Assembly: GCA_963663285.2 (NCBI GenBank)
Contig: CAXXNI010000002.1
Coordinates: 1,426,001 to 1,490,000, forward strand
DNA: 64,000 nucleotides
Direction: 5' to 3'
DNA from: CAXXOK01 sp963663285
GTDB lineage: Bacteria; Bacillota; Clostridia; Christensenellales; Aristaeellaceae
In this document: one piece after another, positions 23,405 through 31,694 of the stretch
Layout of the letters: each line of letters begins with the position of its first letter
Position numbering within the stretch: the stretch's first letter is position 1
Notes under the pieces: model-generated
Databases searched by the model: none
Told to the model about the DNA's origin: nothing
Seen by the model: the letters and a program-made list of their open reading frames with translations, nothing else
Made by a program: the position numbers and the translations under genes

Positions 23405-24287
23405 GCACCATGTTTTCGAAGTACTTTTTCACCATCATTACCTGATAGTTACTATCCTCTACCTTTTGCTTGTAGATGATGGATACGTCGTAGCGAAGGC
23501 AGAAATCTTCCGTATCCACCAATCTCAGCTGCTGTAAATATATTTCCTTCTTAACAGCCATATAGGGTAAAAAGGATAATCCGTTGCCGCTGATCACCAT
23601 CGATTTTACCGACTCGGTAGAATCCAGATGGTATGATACATTGAAGTCGTCCATAGCATAGCCCATACTTTTAAGCTGGTTGGCCATCATCCGGTAGGAG
23701 CTGTAGTTTTCATCCAGCAGTACCAGCGGATACCGCTTCAATCCGTTCATAGACAGGCTGCATTTTACATTATAGTCCTTCGCTGCCACCAGAACGATCT
23801 GGTCGGAAAATACGTTTTTACAATATAGGTCCGTTTCGTCGGTTTCGCCAACGATAAACCCAATATCCGCCTGATTGCTGGTTACCTGCCGGATTACCTC
23901 CAGAGAAGGCATGGAAGCCAGCGTGAACATATACTCCGGAAACTTTTCCTTCGCTTTTACCAGCGTACAGGGAATAGCATAGTTGGCGGCCACCTGCGTT
24001 GCGACCACGCGGCAGGTATCGTTGTGATTACGCAGGTTATGCAGCTCCTCCATAAACTGGTCATAGGTAAACATCAACTGTGCGGCATAACGTTTCGTTA
24101 TAATTCCAGCATCTGTTAATTGTATTCCCCTATTGCTGCGTTCAAAAAGTTTACAATTTAAAATATCTTCCAGCTTCTGCATCTGCAAACTAAGCGCAGG
24201 CTGGGAAATATGCGAAGCGCTCGCAACCTTTGAAATACTTTTCTCTTGCGCTATTTTTAAAAACAAGGCCAGGTGTTCCAGTTGCAC
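23388..24287 (-). CDS. LysR-family regulator, probably of the sulfur transport genes
   Basis: The protein has 299 residues. The N-terminal helix-turn-helix (LALFLKIAQEKSISKVASASHISQPALSLQMQKLEDILNCKLFERSNRGIQLT) is textbook LysR, followed by a periplasmic-binding-like effector domain (about 90-295). It is divergent from the YeeE-TusA-YeeE operon across 373 bases, the usual position for the regulator of that operon. The effector could be a reduced sulfur compound or a derivative; this is an inference from context. Confidence 0.9.
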   Translation of the reverse strand: MQLEHLALFLKIAQEKSISKVASASHISQPALSLQMQKLEDILNCKLFERSNRGIQLTDAGIITKRYAAQLMFTYDQFMEELHNLRNHNDTCRVVATQVAANYAIPCTLVKAKEKFPEYMFTLASMPSLEVIRQVTSNQADIGFIVGETDETDLYCKNVFSDQIVLVAAKDYNVKCSLSMNGLKRYPLVLLDENYSSYRMMANQLKSMGYAMDDFNVSYHLDSTESVKSMVISGNGLSFLPYMAVKKEIYLQQLRLVDTEDFCLRYDVSIIYKQKVEDSNYQVMMVKKYFENMVPTTIC

Positions 24288-24660
24288 AATAGTTCCTCCT
24301 TTTCCTTGCAGGGTGCCGATCTGCAGCTTATGCCGCTGATATTGTGTTTCATTATACCACTATAAGCTATGGCTATCAATCATCCTTATGGCAAAATTCT
24401 AAATCCATTAAAATTTTTACTATTTTTTCACAAAGTTCGCGATCTCGTACAAAATGTGAATCCTATGGTTTATCTCCTTTATATATCAGCAATTGCGGCC
24501 CTGTGAACATTCGCCTTTCCCCGTGCAAAAAAGATTGTGATAAAATTGTCTAATGCAGCACAAGGAACTTCAATGTTACGGTAAGAGTGCTCCATGCTAT
24601 AATATTTCAAGCAAAGTCGGCGGAATCTACACTCCGCTGATCTATATGGGAGGTGCTGGG
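24288..24660 (+). promoter_or_regulatory. Divergent region of LysR gene and sulfur operon
   Basis: A TATAAT (24598-24603) lies 57 bases before the YeeE start without a recognisable -35, as expected for a promoter that needs an activator such as LysR. Upstream is a long AT-rich stretch (24360-24440). A CTATAAGCTATGGCTATC phrase near 24358 could be a LysR T-N11-A site for autoregulation, but this is weak. Confidence 0.45.
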
Positions 24661-25356
24661 ATGTCGGAGACTGCGAAAATTCCAGTTCATAGGACGGCGA
24701 CAAGAACCAGAAAAAAGAAGAAGAACCAGTTGCCAATCGGCATTCTCGTGTTCTTGGGAATGGTTGCGATCGGCATACTGCTCGCTGTGTTCAAATCCAG
24801 TGAAACAGCCATGTTCTGGGTTTTCGGCGGATGCTTTGGTTTTATTCTGCAAAAATCCCGCTTCTGTTTTACGGCGTCGCTGCGTGACCCGTGCATTACG
24901 GGCAGCACGTCGATTACCAAAGCGGTATTGATTGCCTTTGCTATTACGTCCATCGGCTTTACTGCGATCAAGTACAGCGCTTTTGCGTCGGGGCAAGCTA
25001 TCCCCGGGCAGGGCTATGTAATGCCGGTAAGTCTGGCCACAGTTGTTGGCGGCGTAATGTTTGGCATCGGCATGGTCATCGCGGGCGGCTGCGCATCCGG
25101 TACGCTGATGCGCATCGGCGAAGGTTTCGCCATGCAGATGCTCGCACTGGTATTCTTTGTGATCGGGTCGCTATGGGGCGCTAAAGACATGGGTTGGTGG
25201 AATCTTAACGTTATCGCAGGCTCACCGCGCATTTTCCTGCCGGATGTTTTCGGCTGGTTTGGCGCTATCGTGATTCAACTGCTGATTATCGCCTGCCTGT
25301 ATGTAGCCGCCGACCTGTGGGAACGCAAAAAAATGGGGATTAAAGACGAAGAGTAG
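24661..25356 (+). CDS. YeeE/YedE-family transporter, N-terminal-type half
   Basis: The protein has 231 residues; the ATG at 24661 (MSETAKIP) has GGGAGG nine bases before it, while an upstream in-frame ATG has none. After a Lys-rich tail five to six membrane helices follow. Two conserved Cys-bearing motifs of the family are present: QKSRFCFTASLRDPCITGS and IAGGCASGTLMRIGEG. E. coli YeeE (TsuA), a thiosulfate importer, is a single chain of about 350 residues; here the function is split over this gene and 25690, as in PmpA/PmpB-type pairs. It is the first gene of the operon. Confidence 0.87.
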   Translation: MSETAKIPVHRTATRTRKKKKNQLPIGILVFLGMVAIGILLAVFKSSETAMFWVFGGCFGFILQKSRFCFTASLRDPCITGSTSITKAVLIAFAITSIGFTAIKYSAFASGQAIPGQGYVMPVSLATVVGGVMFGIGMVIAGGCASGTLMRIGEGFAMQMLALVFFVIGSLWGAKDMGWWNLNVIAGSPRIFLPDVFGWFGAIVIQLLIIACLYVAADLWERKKMGIKDEE

Positions 25357-25413
25357 CCTTATGCTTAAACAGCATAACGCCTCAAAATAACAAAATTACG
25401 GGAGGACACGATT

Positions 25414-25635
25414 ATGGCTGAGTTCGAATTGGATTGCATGGGCGAGGCTTGCCCGGTACCTTTGATGAAAGCGGAAAAGAAAATGAACACGCTAAGCGCC
25501 GGCGATGTGCTGATTGTGCATATCGACCACAGCTGTGCGATGAAAAACGTTCCCGAATGGGCCCGTACGCAGGGCTACAATGTAGAAGTGGAAGAAGTGG
25601 ACGACGGCGAGTGGGACGTTATTATCGAAAAGTAA
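25414..25635 (+). CDS. TusA-family sulfur carrier encoded between the two YeeE halves
   Basis: The protein has 73 residues; GGGAGG precedes the ATG by nine bases. It carries FELDCMGEACPVPLMKAEKKM with the persulfide Cys in CPVP and a second Cys in DHSCAMKNVPEWARTQGY. Its place between the two halves of the transporter suggests it is the cytoplasmic acceptor of the imported sulfur, like YeeD next to YeeE in E. coli. Confidence 0.93.
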   Translation: MAEFELDCMGEACPVPLMKAEKKMNTLSAGDVLIVHIDHSCAMKNVPEWARTQGYNVEVEEVDDGEWDVIIEK

Positions 25636-25689
25636 TAACAACCCTGCTTTTTACGTAAACTTCACCCCTGAAAGGAAGGTAGTGGGAAC

Positions 25690-26238
25690 TTGAAACAGTT
25701 CTGGCAAAAGGTCATTAAAAACCGCTATTACAAGATGGTTTTTAAAAACCCCTTTACCTATATCACGGGCGCCGTGCTCCTGTCCATTACGCAGATCGCC
25801 CTTTTCGCCTACTCCGGCAACCCATGGGGTGTGTCGGGCACCCTCGCTAACTGGGGCGCGTGGGTATATCAACTGTTTGGCGGAAGCGTGGAGAAGTGGT
25901 ACTACTTTTCCTCTTCAGGGGCACAAGCCACACTGGAAGCCGGAATCCTCAGCCACGGGGGCACCATGCTCAACGTTGGTTTGATTTTCGGCGCACTGTT
26001 GGCTACGCTGCTGGCTTCCCAGTTTAAATTTAAAAAGATCAAATCACTCAAACAGGTTGTTGCTGCGGTACTTGGCGGTTTATTAATGGGCTATGGTGCT
26101 CGTTTAGCCGGTGGCTGTAATATCGGCGCATTGTTCAGCGGTATCGCATCCCTTTCGCTGTCCGGCTGGGTTTTTGCGGTATTCCTGCTTGTAGGCGCGT
26201 TTATCGGCAGCAAACTGCTGGCTAAGTTCTTTATGTAA
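25690..26238 (+). CDS. YeeE/YedE-family transporter, second half
   Basis: The protein has 182 residues and starts at a TTG preceded by AAGGAAGG. Four to five membrane helices follow a soluble MKQFWQKVIKNRYYKMVFKNPF start. The family's second pseudo-repeat motif is present: GYGARLAGGCNIGALFSGIAS with the central Cys. It lines up with the C-terminal half of single-chain YeeE, so it should pair with the product of 24661 to form the pore. Confidence 0.87.
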   Translation: MKQFWQKVIKNRYYKMVFKNPFTYITGAVLLSITQIALFAYSGNPWGVSGTLANWGAWVYQLFGGSVEKWYYFSSSGAQATLEAGILSHGGTMLNVGLIFGALLATLLASQFKFKKIKSLKQVVAAVLGGLLMGYGARLAGGCNIGALFSGIASLSLSGWVFAVFLLVGAFIGSKLLAKFFM

Positions 26239-26264
26239 TCAACAAGGAAGAAGGAACGGGCATC

Positions 26265-27488
26265 ATGGAGAAAAAAGTAGAAAATTACGACGTTGTCATT
26301 ATTGGCGGCGGCGCGGCGGGCATGACCGCCGGGATTTACTGTGGCCGTGCGCGGCTGAAAACCCTGATTATTGAAAAAGCACTCGTAGGCGGCTTGGCTA
26401 CCTACACCAACGAAATCGAAAACTATCCCGGTTTCCCGGAAGGCAGCACCGGCCTTGGGCTGATGGAACTGTTCCACAAGCAAGCCAAGAAATTCGGCGT
26501 AAAGTTCAAGCTCACCGATGTGCGTGCCGTAAAGCTGGAAGGCGAAGACAAAGTTGTTGAAACTTTCCGTAATGAGTTCCACTGTAAGGTGGTTATTATC
26601 GCATCGGGCGGCAAACCCCGTCTTACAGGCGCTGTAAACGAAGATAAGTATCTTTTCGACAAGGGTATTTCCTTCTGCGCCACGTGCGATGCAGCTGCCA
26701 ACACCGGTAAAACCGTTATGGTCATCGGCAGCGGCGACGCCGCCATTGAGGAAGGCATCTTCCTGACTAAATTCGCCAGCAAGGTGATTGTATCCGTTCT
26801 GCATGACGAAGGCACGATGGATTGCAATGAGATCGCTAAAAACGAAGCCATGGCGAATGAAAAAATGGAGTTTATGTGGAATACGACGGTGGCCGAGTTT
26901 AAAGGCGACGAGCATCTGCATGCCGTAGCGCTGAAAAACTCCAAAACCGGAGAAATTGTGGACGTTCCGGTAGATACTTGCTTTATTTTTATCGGATATG
27001 TTCCCAATACAGAGCTTTTCCGTGGTATAATAGATATGAATCGGAGCGGCTACGTAATCACAAATGAACGAATGGAAACCAAAATCCCCGGCGTGTTCTG
27101 TGCCGGCGACGTGCGCGACAAGTTCTTGAAACAGGTTGCCACAGCTGTTGGCGACGGCGCTATTGCCGGGTACGCGGCAGAGAAATATATCGCAGAAAGC
27201 GATATGTTTGAAAACCAGATCATGGGCGAAACGCCCCGGATCGTATACGTCTATAACGCCGCTTCTGCGGATGACCGCGAACTGCTTACGCAGATGGAGA
27301 AATACGAACAGTGCCATTGCGATTTGCGGTTAATCAAGGCAGACGTATATAAATCCAACGGTATCGCCCAGCGCCTGAACGTATGTGAAACCCCTTGCGT
27401 CACATACATTAAGGGCAATCAGGTGGTAGGCTGTGTATCCTGTGGGGACATCTGCCCCACCGCGATTGATGATTTGGTAAAGTCGTAA
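26265..27488 (+). CDS. Thioredoxin-reductase-like flavoprotein with C-terminal thioredoxin-like domain
   Basis: The protein has 407 residues. Residues 8-40 bind FAD (VVIIGGGAAGMTAGIYCGRARLKTLIIEK), the redox pair is C138-ATC141 in SFCATCDAAA, the NAD(P)H site is VIGSGDAAIEEG and the second FAD motif is GVFCAGDVRDKFLKQVATAVGDGAIAG, so residues 1-315 form a complete TrxB-like enzyme. Residues 325-407 are an added domain with thioredoxin-like strands (RIVYVYNAASADDRELLTQME, CVTYIKGNQVVGCVSCGDIC) and further Cys residues. The operon position implies that it reduces the sulfur delivered by the YeeE/TusA system. It is the last gene of that operon. Confidence 0.85.
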   Translation: MEKKVENYDVVIIGGGAAGMTAGIYCGRARLKTLIIEKALVGGLATYTNEIENYPGFPEGSTGLGLMELFHKQAKKFGVKFKLTDVRAVKLEGEDKVVETFRNEFHCKVVIIASGGKPRLTGAVNEDKYLFDKGISFCATCDAAANTGKTVMVIGSGDAAIEEGIFLTKFASKVIVSVLHDEGTMDCNEIAKNEAMANEKMEFMWNTTVAEFKGDEHLHAVALKNSKTGEIVDVPVDTCFIFIGYVPNTELFRGIIDMNRSGYVITNERMETKIPGVFCAGDVRDKFLKQVATAVGDGAIAGYAAEKYIAESDMFENQIMGETPRIVYVYNAASADDRELLTQMEKYEQCHCDLRLIKADVYKSNGIAQRLNVCETPCVTYIKGNQVVGCVSCGDICPTAIDDLVKS

Positions 27489-27602
27489 CCTGTTTGTTCG
27501 GTTGTGATTCGCCATCCGAATCGTTCGGGTTTCACCCAAATACCATCACCCCAATCCCGGAACTAAGGCATACAGGACGATGGAAGAAGTAGGAGGTTGG
27601 CT

Positions 27603-28046
27603 ATGCAACAGATGATCGACAACAAGGTATACGATACCGAAACGGCAAAACCGTTAGGAAACTGGCAGCGTGGTTATAGCTCGGAACGCGGGTATATCTC
27701 CGAAACGCTTTACATAACGGAAGCGGGCGAATATTTCCTGTATGGCGAGGGCGGCTCCCGTTCGCGTTATGCGAAACGTGTCGCGCCCAATACTTGGGGC
27801 TATGGCGAGCGTATCATTCCCTTCTCTAATGAAGAGGCGAATGCCTGGGCCGAAAATCATCTTTCCGAGGCGGATTTCTTCGCGGCACAAAAAGAAGTAA
27901 AGTATGGCGGCTGCCTGACGCCGATGATGATTCGCCTGCAATGCGAAACGGCAAAGACCTTAAAGGCCGTTGCCCAAGAGCAGGGCCGCAAAGCCTCCGA
28001 ACTTGCGGAAGAGATGATTCGTCAGGCTCTGGAAGATCAGAACTAA
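27603..28046 (+). CDS. Conserved hypothetical protein
   Basis: The protein has 147 residues. The ATG at 27603 has AGGAGG seven bases upstream. The first half is a set of beta strands rich in Tyr and Gly (YDTETAKPLGNWQRGYSSERGYISETLYITEAGEYFLYGEGG). It is followed by WAENHLSEADFFAAQKEV and then a C-terminal ribbon-helix-helix-like stretch (MIRLQCETAKTLKAVAQEQGRKASELAEEMIRQAL). The combination suggests a small DNA-associated protein, but no function is known. It stands alone, with a terminator behind it. Confidence 0.75.
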   Translation: MQQMIDNKVYDTETAKPLGNWQRGYSSERGYISETLYITEAGEYFLYGEGGSRSRYAKRVAPNTWGYGERIIPFSNEEANAWAENHLSEADFFAAQKEVKYGGCLTPMMIRLQCETAKTLKAVAQEQGRKASELAEEMIRQALEDQN

Positions 28047-28065
28047 GTATCTGAAATCGTTATAT

Positions 28066-28107
28066 AGCGCCTTCCCCGTTTTGTTGACGGGGGAGGCGCT
28101 TTGTTTT
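28066..28107 (+). terminator. Terminator after the hypothetical gene
   Basis: AGCGCCTTCCCCGT pairs with ACGGGGGAGGCGCT and is followed by TTGTTTT. Confidence 0.9.
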
Positions 28108-28414
28108 GCGCACTCCTTGTTATCCAGTTGCTCTGCCAAGCCTAGCAACTGGATTGCTGCCGTTCTTCTATCATTGTTTTATGCTATTTTCGGATGCTGT
28201 CTACTTGATATTTCTATCCTATACTCTTACGCCAAGTGGCATAATCTCCCAAGCATCTGGCTCTATGCCAGTCCTTATGTAACGTATGCTTCATTTTGTT
28301 TCAGCCCTGAACATCTTCCCAATTCCCTTATCTGAAGAATCTTCGTCCCGCGTTTATGCGTTTTGCTGTAAATGATAGGAGTAATCATAATCCTCATCAT
28401 ATTTAAAATTCTGG
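28108..28414. other. Intergenic region before feo with a stem-loop
   Basis: Contains a 10-bp inverted repeat ATCCAGTTGC...GCAACTGGAT at about 28131-28163. A short open frame (28081-28335) overlaps the terminator, lacks a ribosome site and is not called. Otherwise nothing is seen. Confidence 0.4.
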
Positions 28415-28472
28415 TTGACACGATCAGTTAGAGGTGTTAAACTGTTGCTGCGGTGAGTTAGTCCTGTCTAAC
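28415..28472 (+). promoter_or_regulatory. feo promoter with DtxR-type operator
   Basis: TTGACA (28415-28420), a 17-base spacer and TAAACT (28438-28443) form the promoter. A palindrome GTTAG-TCCTGT-CTAAC (28457-28472) lies over the start of transcription. It resembles DtxR/IdeR-type boxes (core TTAGG-TTAGSCTAA-CCTAA). A regulator of this family is encoded at 31695, so iron-dependent repression is likely. Confidence 0.7.
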
Positions 28473-28508
28473 TTTCAAGCTTGCAATGTATACTGCTAGG
28501 AGGTAACT

Positions 28509-28721
28509 ATGATGCCCTTATTGATGTCTTCCATTGGCGAAGTGAATACCATTCAAAAAATCACCGGCAGGGACGATGTGCGCCAAAGACTGGCGGAGCT
28601 TGGGTTTGTTGTCGGGGAAGAGGTGGAAATCGTCAATGACCTGGGCGGCAACCTGATTCTGCGTATCAAAGGCAGTCGCGTGGCACTGGACCAAAGCATG
28701 GCTATGCGCGTAATGATCTAA
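28509..28721 (+). CDS. feoA: FeoA-domain protein, first copy
   Basis: The protein has 70 residues with an SH3-like FeoA fold: IGEVNTIQKITGRDDVRQRLAELGFVVGEEVEIVNDLGGNLILRIKGSRVALDQSMAMRVMI. AGGAGG precedes the ATG. FeoA is a small cytoplasmic partner needed for FeoB function. The second copy follows after 13 bases. Confidence 0.93.
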   Translation: MMPLLMSSIGEVNTIQKITGRDDVRQRLAELGFVVGEEVEIVNDLGGNLILRIKGSRVALDQSMAMRVMI

Positions 28722-28734
28722 AGGAGGTACTGCT

Positions 28735-28965
28735 ATGAAAACACTCAAGGATATACCCATTGGGCAGCACGCAACCGTACTGAAGCTGCATGGTGAAGGC
28801 GCGTTGAAACGCCGCATTATGGATATGGGGCTGACCAAAGGAACCGAAATTTATGTGCGAAAAGTCGCTCCGCTGGGCGACCCGATCGAGTTGACAGTGC
28901 GCGGTTACGAGCTCTCCGTTCGTAAAGGGGATGCAGCGTTGATCGAAGTACAGGCATACGTATAA
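28735..28965 (+). CDS. feoA: FeoA-domain protein, second copy
   Basis: The protein has 76 residues with AAGGAGG before the ATG. It shows the FeoA pattern LKDIPIGQHATVLKLHGEGALKRRIMDMGLTKGTEIYVRKVAPLGDPIELTVRGYELSVRKGDAALIEV. It is closer to the canonical FeoA than the first copy (DMGLTKGTEI, GDPIE). Two adjacent feoA genes before feoB are common in Clostridia. Confidence 0.94.
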   Translation: MKTLKDIPIGQHATVLKLHGEGALKRRIMDMGLTKGTEIYVRKVAPLGDPIELTVRGYELSVRKGDAALIEVQAYV

Positions 28966-29010
28966 AGTAACACGATAAGCGCGGCAGTAGTCGCTTTTCA
29001 TTTGGGCAGC

Positions 29011-29028
29011 GGTTAGATTAGTCTAACC
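29011..29028 (+). promoter_or_regulatory. DtxR-type operator before feoB
   Basis: An 18-bp palindrome GGTTAGA-TTAG-TCTAACC, 24 bases before the feoB start and 46 after the second feoA. It shares the GTTAG/CTAAC half-sites with the operator at 28457. It may give feoB its own iron control in addition to the operon promoter. Confidence 0.7.
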
Positions 29029-29051
29029 TCAAAGAATAGGAGGTTCAGCTC

Positions 29052-31391
29052 ATGGATGTCAAAATCGCCCTGGCGGGAAATCCCAATTCCGGAAAAACAA
29101 CTCTTTTTAATGATTTAACTGGAAGTAACCAGTACGTGGGTAACTGGCCCGGTGTGACCGTAGAGAAAAAAGAAGGCAAAATCAAGGGGATGCCCGGTGT
29201 CATCTTGCAAGATTTACCCGGCATTTACAGTTTGAGTCCTTATACGTTGGAGGAGGTCGTCGCTCGTGGCTATCTGGTTAACGAGCGACCGGATGTAATC
29301 CTGAACGTTGTGGACGCCACCAATATCGAACGAAATCTATACCTTACCACGCAGCTTGCGGAACTGGGCATCCCCATGGTGATCGCCCTGAATATGATCG
29401 ATCTGACCCGGAAAAACGGCGATACCATCCACCTGCAAAAGTTGGGGGAGGCGCTTGGCTGCGAGGTTGTGGAAACCTCCGCTCTACGTTCAGAGGGTTC
29501 ACAAATCGCAGCCCAAAAGGCTGTTACGCTGGCTAAAACTGCCGCTCACCACGAACCTCCTCATGTATTTGCAGGCAGTGTAGAGCATGCGCTGGCGCAT
29601 ATTGAGGACTTAATCACTCATCGAGACGGCCAGACGCCGGCGCACCATCACCACGCGGACGGCAGTGTACACACAGGCGGGATTGTCGCACCGCATCTTT
29701 CCCGCTGGTACACCATTAAGCTGTTTGAAAGGGACGAGAAGGTGCTCGCCCAGCTGAACCTTCCTCATGGCATCCGGGATGAAATCGAGCGTGTGATCGT
29801 CGAATGCGAAAAGGAATTGGACGATGATGCAGAATCCATCATCACCAATCAGCGGTATGCGTACATCAGTAAGCTCGTATCCAACTGTGTTACTAAGCGC
29901 CGTCCCAAAGGTGCGCTGACCACATCGGATAAAATCGACCGGGTGCTTACCAATCGCTGGCTGGCATTGCCGATTTTTGCTGCTATTATGTTTCTGGTCT
30001 ATTATATCTCCGTCACCACCATCGGTACGGTTGTGACTGATTTTACGAACGATACTTTTATAGGTGCTTGGATACAGGAGCCGGTGATGAACTGGCTTGG
30101 TACCATCGGTACGGCGGACTGGCTGGTGGGGCTGATCGGCGATGGCATCATCGGCGGGGTCGGAGCAGTCATCGGCTTTGTACCGCAGATGCTGGTGCTG
30201 TTTCTGCTATTGGCTATTTTGGAAGATGTGGGTTATATGGCGCGTGTCGCGTTTATTATGGATCGCATTTTCCGCCGCTTTGGCCTCTCCGGGAAGAGCT
30301 TTATCCCTATGCTCATTTCCTCCGGCTGTGGCGTTCCCGGCGTAATGGCCTCCCGTACGATTGAGAATGACCGCGACCGTAAAATGACCATTATGACGAC
30401 CACATTCATTCCCTGCGGCGCAAAAATGCCCATTGTCGCGCTGATTGCGGGCGCGCTGTTCCACAACGCAGGTTGGGTAGCCACAACGGCGTACTTCATT
30501 GGGGTTGCGGCTGTTGTCATCAGCGGCATTATCCTTAAAAAGACACGCGCTTTTGCGGGCGATCCCGCACCATTTGTCATGGAACTGCCCGCATACCATG
30601 CGCCCAGCACACGCAATGTACTGCACAGCATGTGGGAGCGTGGATGGAGCTTTATTAAGCGTGCCGGTACGGTGATCGTTGTCGCCAGCATCCTGATCTG
30701 GTTTACCTCCGGTTATGGCTGGACTCCGGCACAGCCAAACGCAGCGGCAGACGCGGCTGCTTCCGGCAGTATTGCGGCGGTCGAGACGGCTCCAACGGTT
30801 TTCGGTGCGGTGGACGACATGGATGAGAGTATGCTGGGTAAAGCAGGCAGCTCTGTTGCACCCGTGTTTAGCCCGCTTGGCTTTGGCAATTGGCAATCCA
30901 CCGTCGCGACCATTATGGGGTTGGTCGCCAAAGAAGAGGTGGTTGGCGTTTTCGGCGTGCTCTACGGTGTAGTGGATGATGAAGGCGGGGATGCCGCAGC
31001 AACCTTATTGGATGAGGGCTCTGCGGATGAAATCGAAACCGGTCTTTCCCCCATTGCCATGGCTTTTGCACAAAGCAGCGGCGGGCACGGGGCACTGGCA
31101 GCATTCAGCTTCTTAATCTTCAATCTGCTATGCGCGCCTTGCTTTGCTGCCATCGGCGCCATTAAGCGGGAGATGAACAGCGCAAAATGGACCTGGTTCG
31201 CCATTGGTTACCAAACCGGCTTTGCATACATATCCGCACTGATTATCTACCAGCTAGGGTTGTTGTTTGCCGGAGGCGGGATAACCCTTGCAGCTGTGAT
31301 TGCGTTGCTTTTGCTGGGGTTGATGGTTTACCTGTTGGTTCGTAAGAGTCCCTATGATAATGAACACTTGAAAGTGACGGTGATGGCATAA
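29052..31391 (+). CDS. feoB: Ferrous iron transporter FeoB
   Basis: The protein has 779 residues. The N-terminal G domain has G1 GNPNSGKTT (9-17), G3 DLPG (54-57) and G4 NMID (about 113-116). A helical region follows, then a polytopic domain from about residue 300 with two gate repeats. Gate motifs include SGCGVPGVMASRTI with its Cys and FLIFNLLCAPCFAAIGAIKRE. A His cluster (HHHHADGSVH, near residue 198) sits between the G domain and the membrane, possibly a metal-binding insertion. It imports Fe(II). AGGAGG is eight bases before the ATG. Confidence 0.96.
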   Translation: MDVKIALAGNPNSGKTTLFNDLTGSNQYVGNWPGVTVEKKEGKIKGMPGVILQDLPGIYSLSPYTLEEVVARGYLVNERPDVILNVVDATNIERNLYLTTQLAELGIPMVIALNMIDLTRKNGDTIHLQKLGEALGCEVVETSALRSEGSQIAAQKAVTLAKTAAHHEPPHVFAGSVEHALAHIEDLITHRDGQTPAHHHHADGSVHTGGIVAPHLSRWYTIKLFERDEKVLAQLNLPHGIRDEIERVIVECEKELDDDAESIITNQRYAYISKLVSNCVTKRRPKGALTTSDKIDRVLTNRWLALPIFAAIMFLVYYISVTTIGTVVTDFTNDTFIGAWIQEPVMNWLGTIGTADWLVGLIGDGIIGGVGAVIGFVPQMLVLFLLLAILEDVGYMARVAFIMDRIFRRFGLSGKSFIPMLISSGCGVPGVMASRTIENDRDRKMTIMTTTFIPCGAKMPIVALIAGALFHNAGWVATTAYFIGVAAVVISGIILKKTRAFAGDPAPFVMELPAYHAPSTRNVLHSMWERGWSFIKRAGTVIVVASILIWFTSGYGWTPAQPNAAADAAASGSIAAVETAPTVFGAVDDMDESMLGKAGSSVAPVFSPLGFGNWQSTVATIMGLVAKEEVVGVFGVLYGVVDDEGGDAAATLLDEGSADEIETGLSPIAMAFAQSSGGHGALAAFSFLIFNLLCAPCFAAIGAIKREMNSAKWTWFAIGYQTGFAYISALIIYQLGLLFAGGGITLAAVIALLLLGLMVYLLVRKSPYDNEHLKVTVMA

Positions 31392-31537
31392 TGGCAACGT
31401 GGATTGTTGGCGGCGTACTGCTGCTGGCTGTAACCGCGATTATCTGGAAGATGATTTCCGACCGAAGAAAGGGCAAAGGCTGTTGCGGCGGAAGCTGTGA
31501 GCATTGCCACGGTGCATGCGGAATACACGCAAAATAG
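31391..31537 (+). CDS. FeoB-associated Cys-rich membrane peptide
   Basis: The peptide has 48 residues and its ATG overlaps the feoB stop (TAATG). A single membrane helix (ATWIVGGVLLLAVTAIIWKMI) is followed by a basic stretch and the Cys/His-rich tail GCCGGSCEHCHGACGIHAK. This is the layout of the FeoB-associated Cys-rich family, thought to play a FeoC-like role or to receive iron. It is too small to be found by length filters. Confidence 0.88.
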   Translation: MATWIVGGVLLLAVTAIIWKMISDRRKGKGCCGGSCEHCHGACGIHAK

Positions 31538-31539
31538 TG

Positions 31540-31584
31540 AAAAGGGAAAGGGTCGCAGCCTAGCTGTATCCCTTTCCCTTTTCT
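31540..31584 (+). terminator. Terminator of the feo operon
   Basis: AAAAGGGAAAGGG pairs with CCCTTTCCCTTTT, starting two bases after the stop of the Cys-rich peptide gene. Confidence 0.92.
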
Positions 31585-31694
31585 ATGGCATATACCCGCT
31601 TGAAACGCATGCCATTGCCCCAAATCCATATTTCTGCAATTGCTTTTTCATAGGCGCTGTGTTACGCTGATACACAAGAAACGAGGCGAAAATT

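Noticed and set aside
26091..27317. Open frame on the minus strand opposite the thioredoxin-reductase-like gene
   Set aside because: No recognisable domain or ribosome site; the plus-strand gene is certain.
28081..28335. Plus-strand open frame of 84 codons before feo
   Set aside because: It begins inside a terminator hairpin, has no ribosome site and shows no domain.
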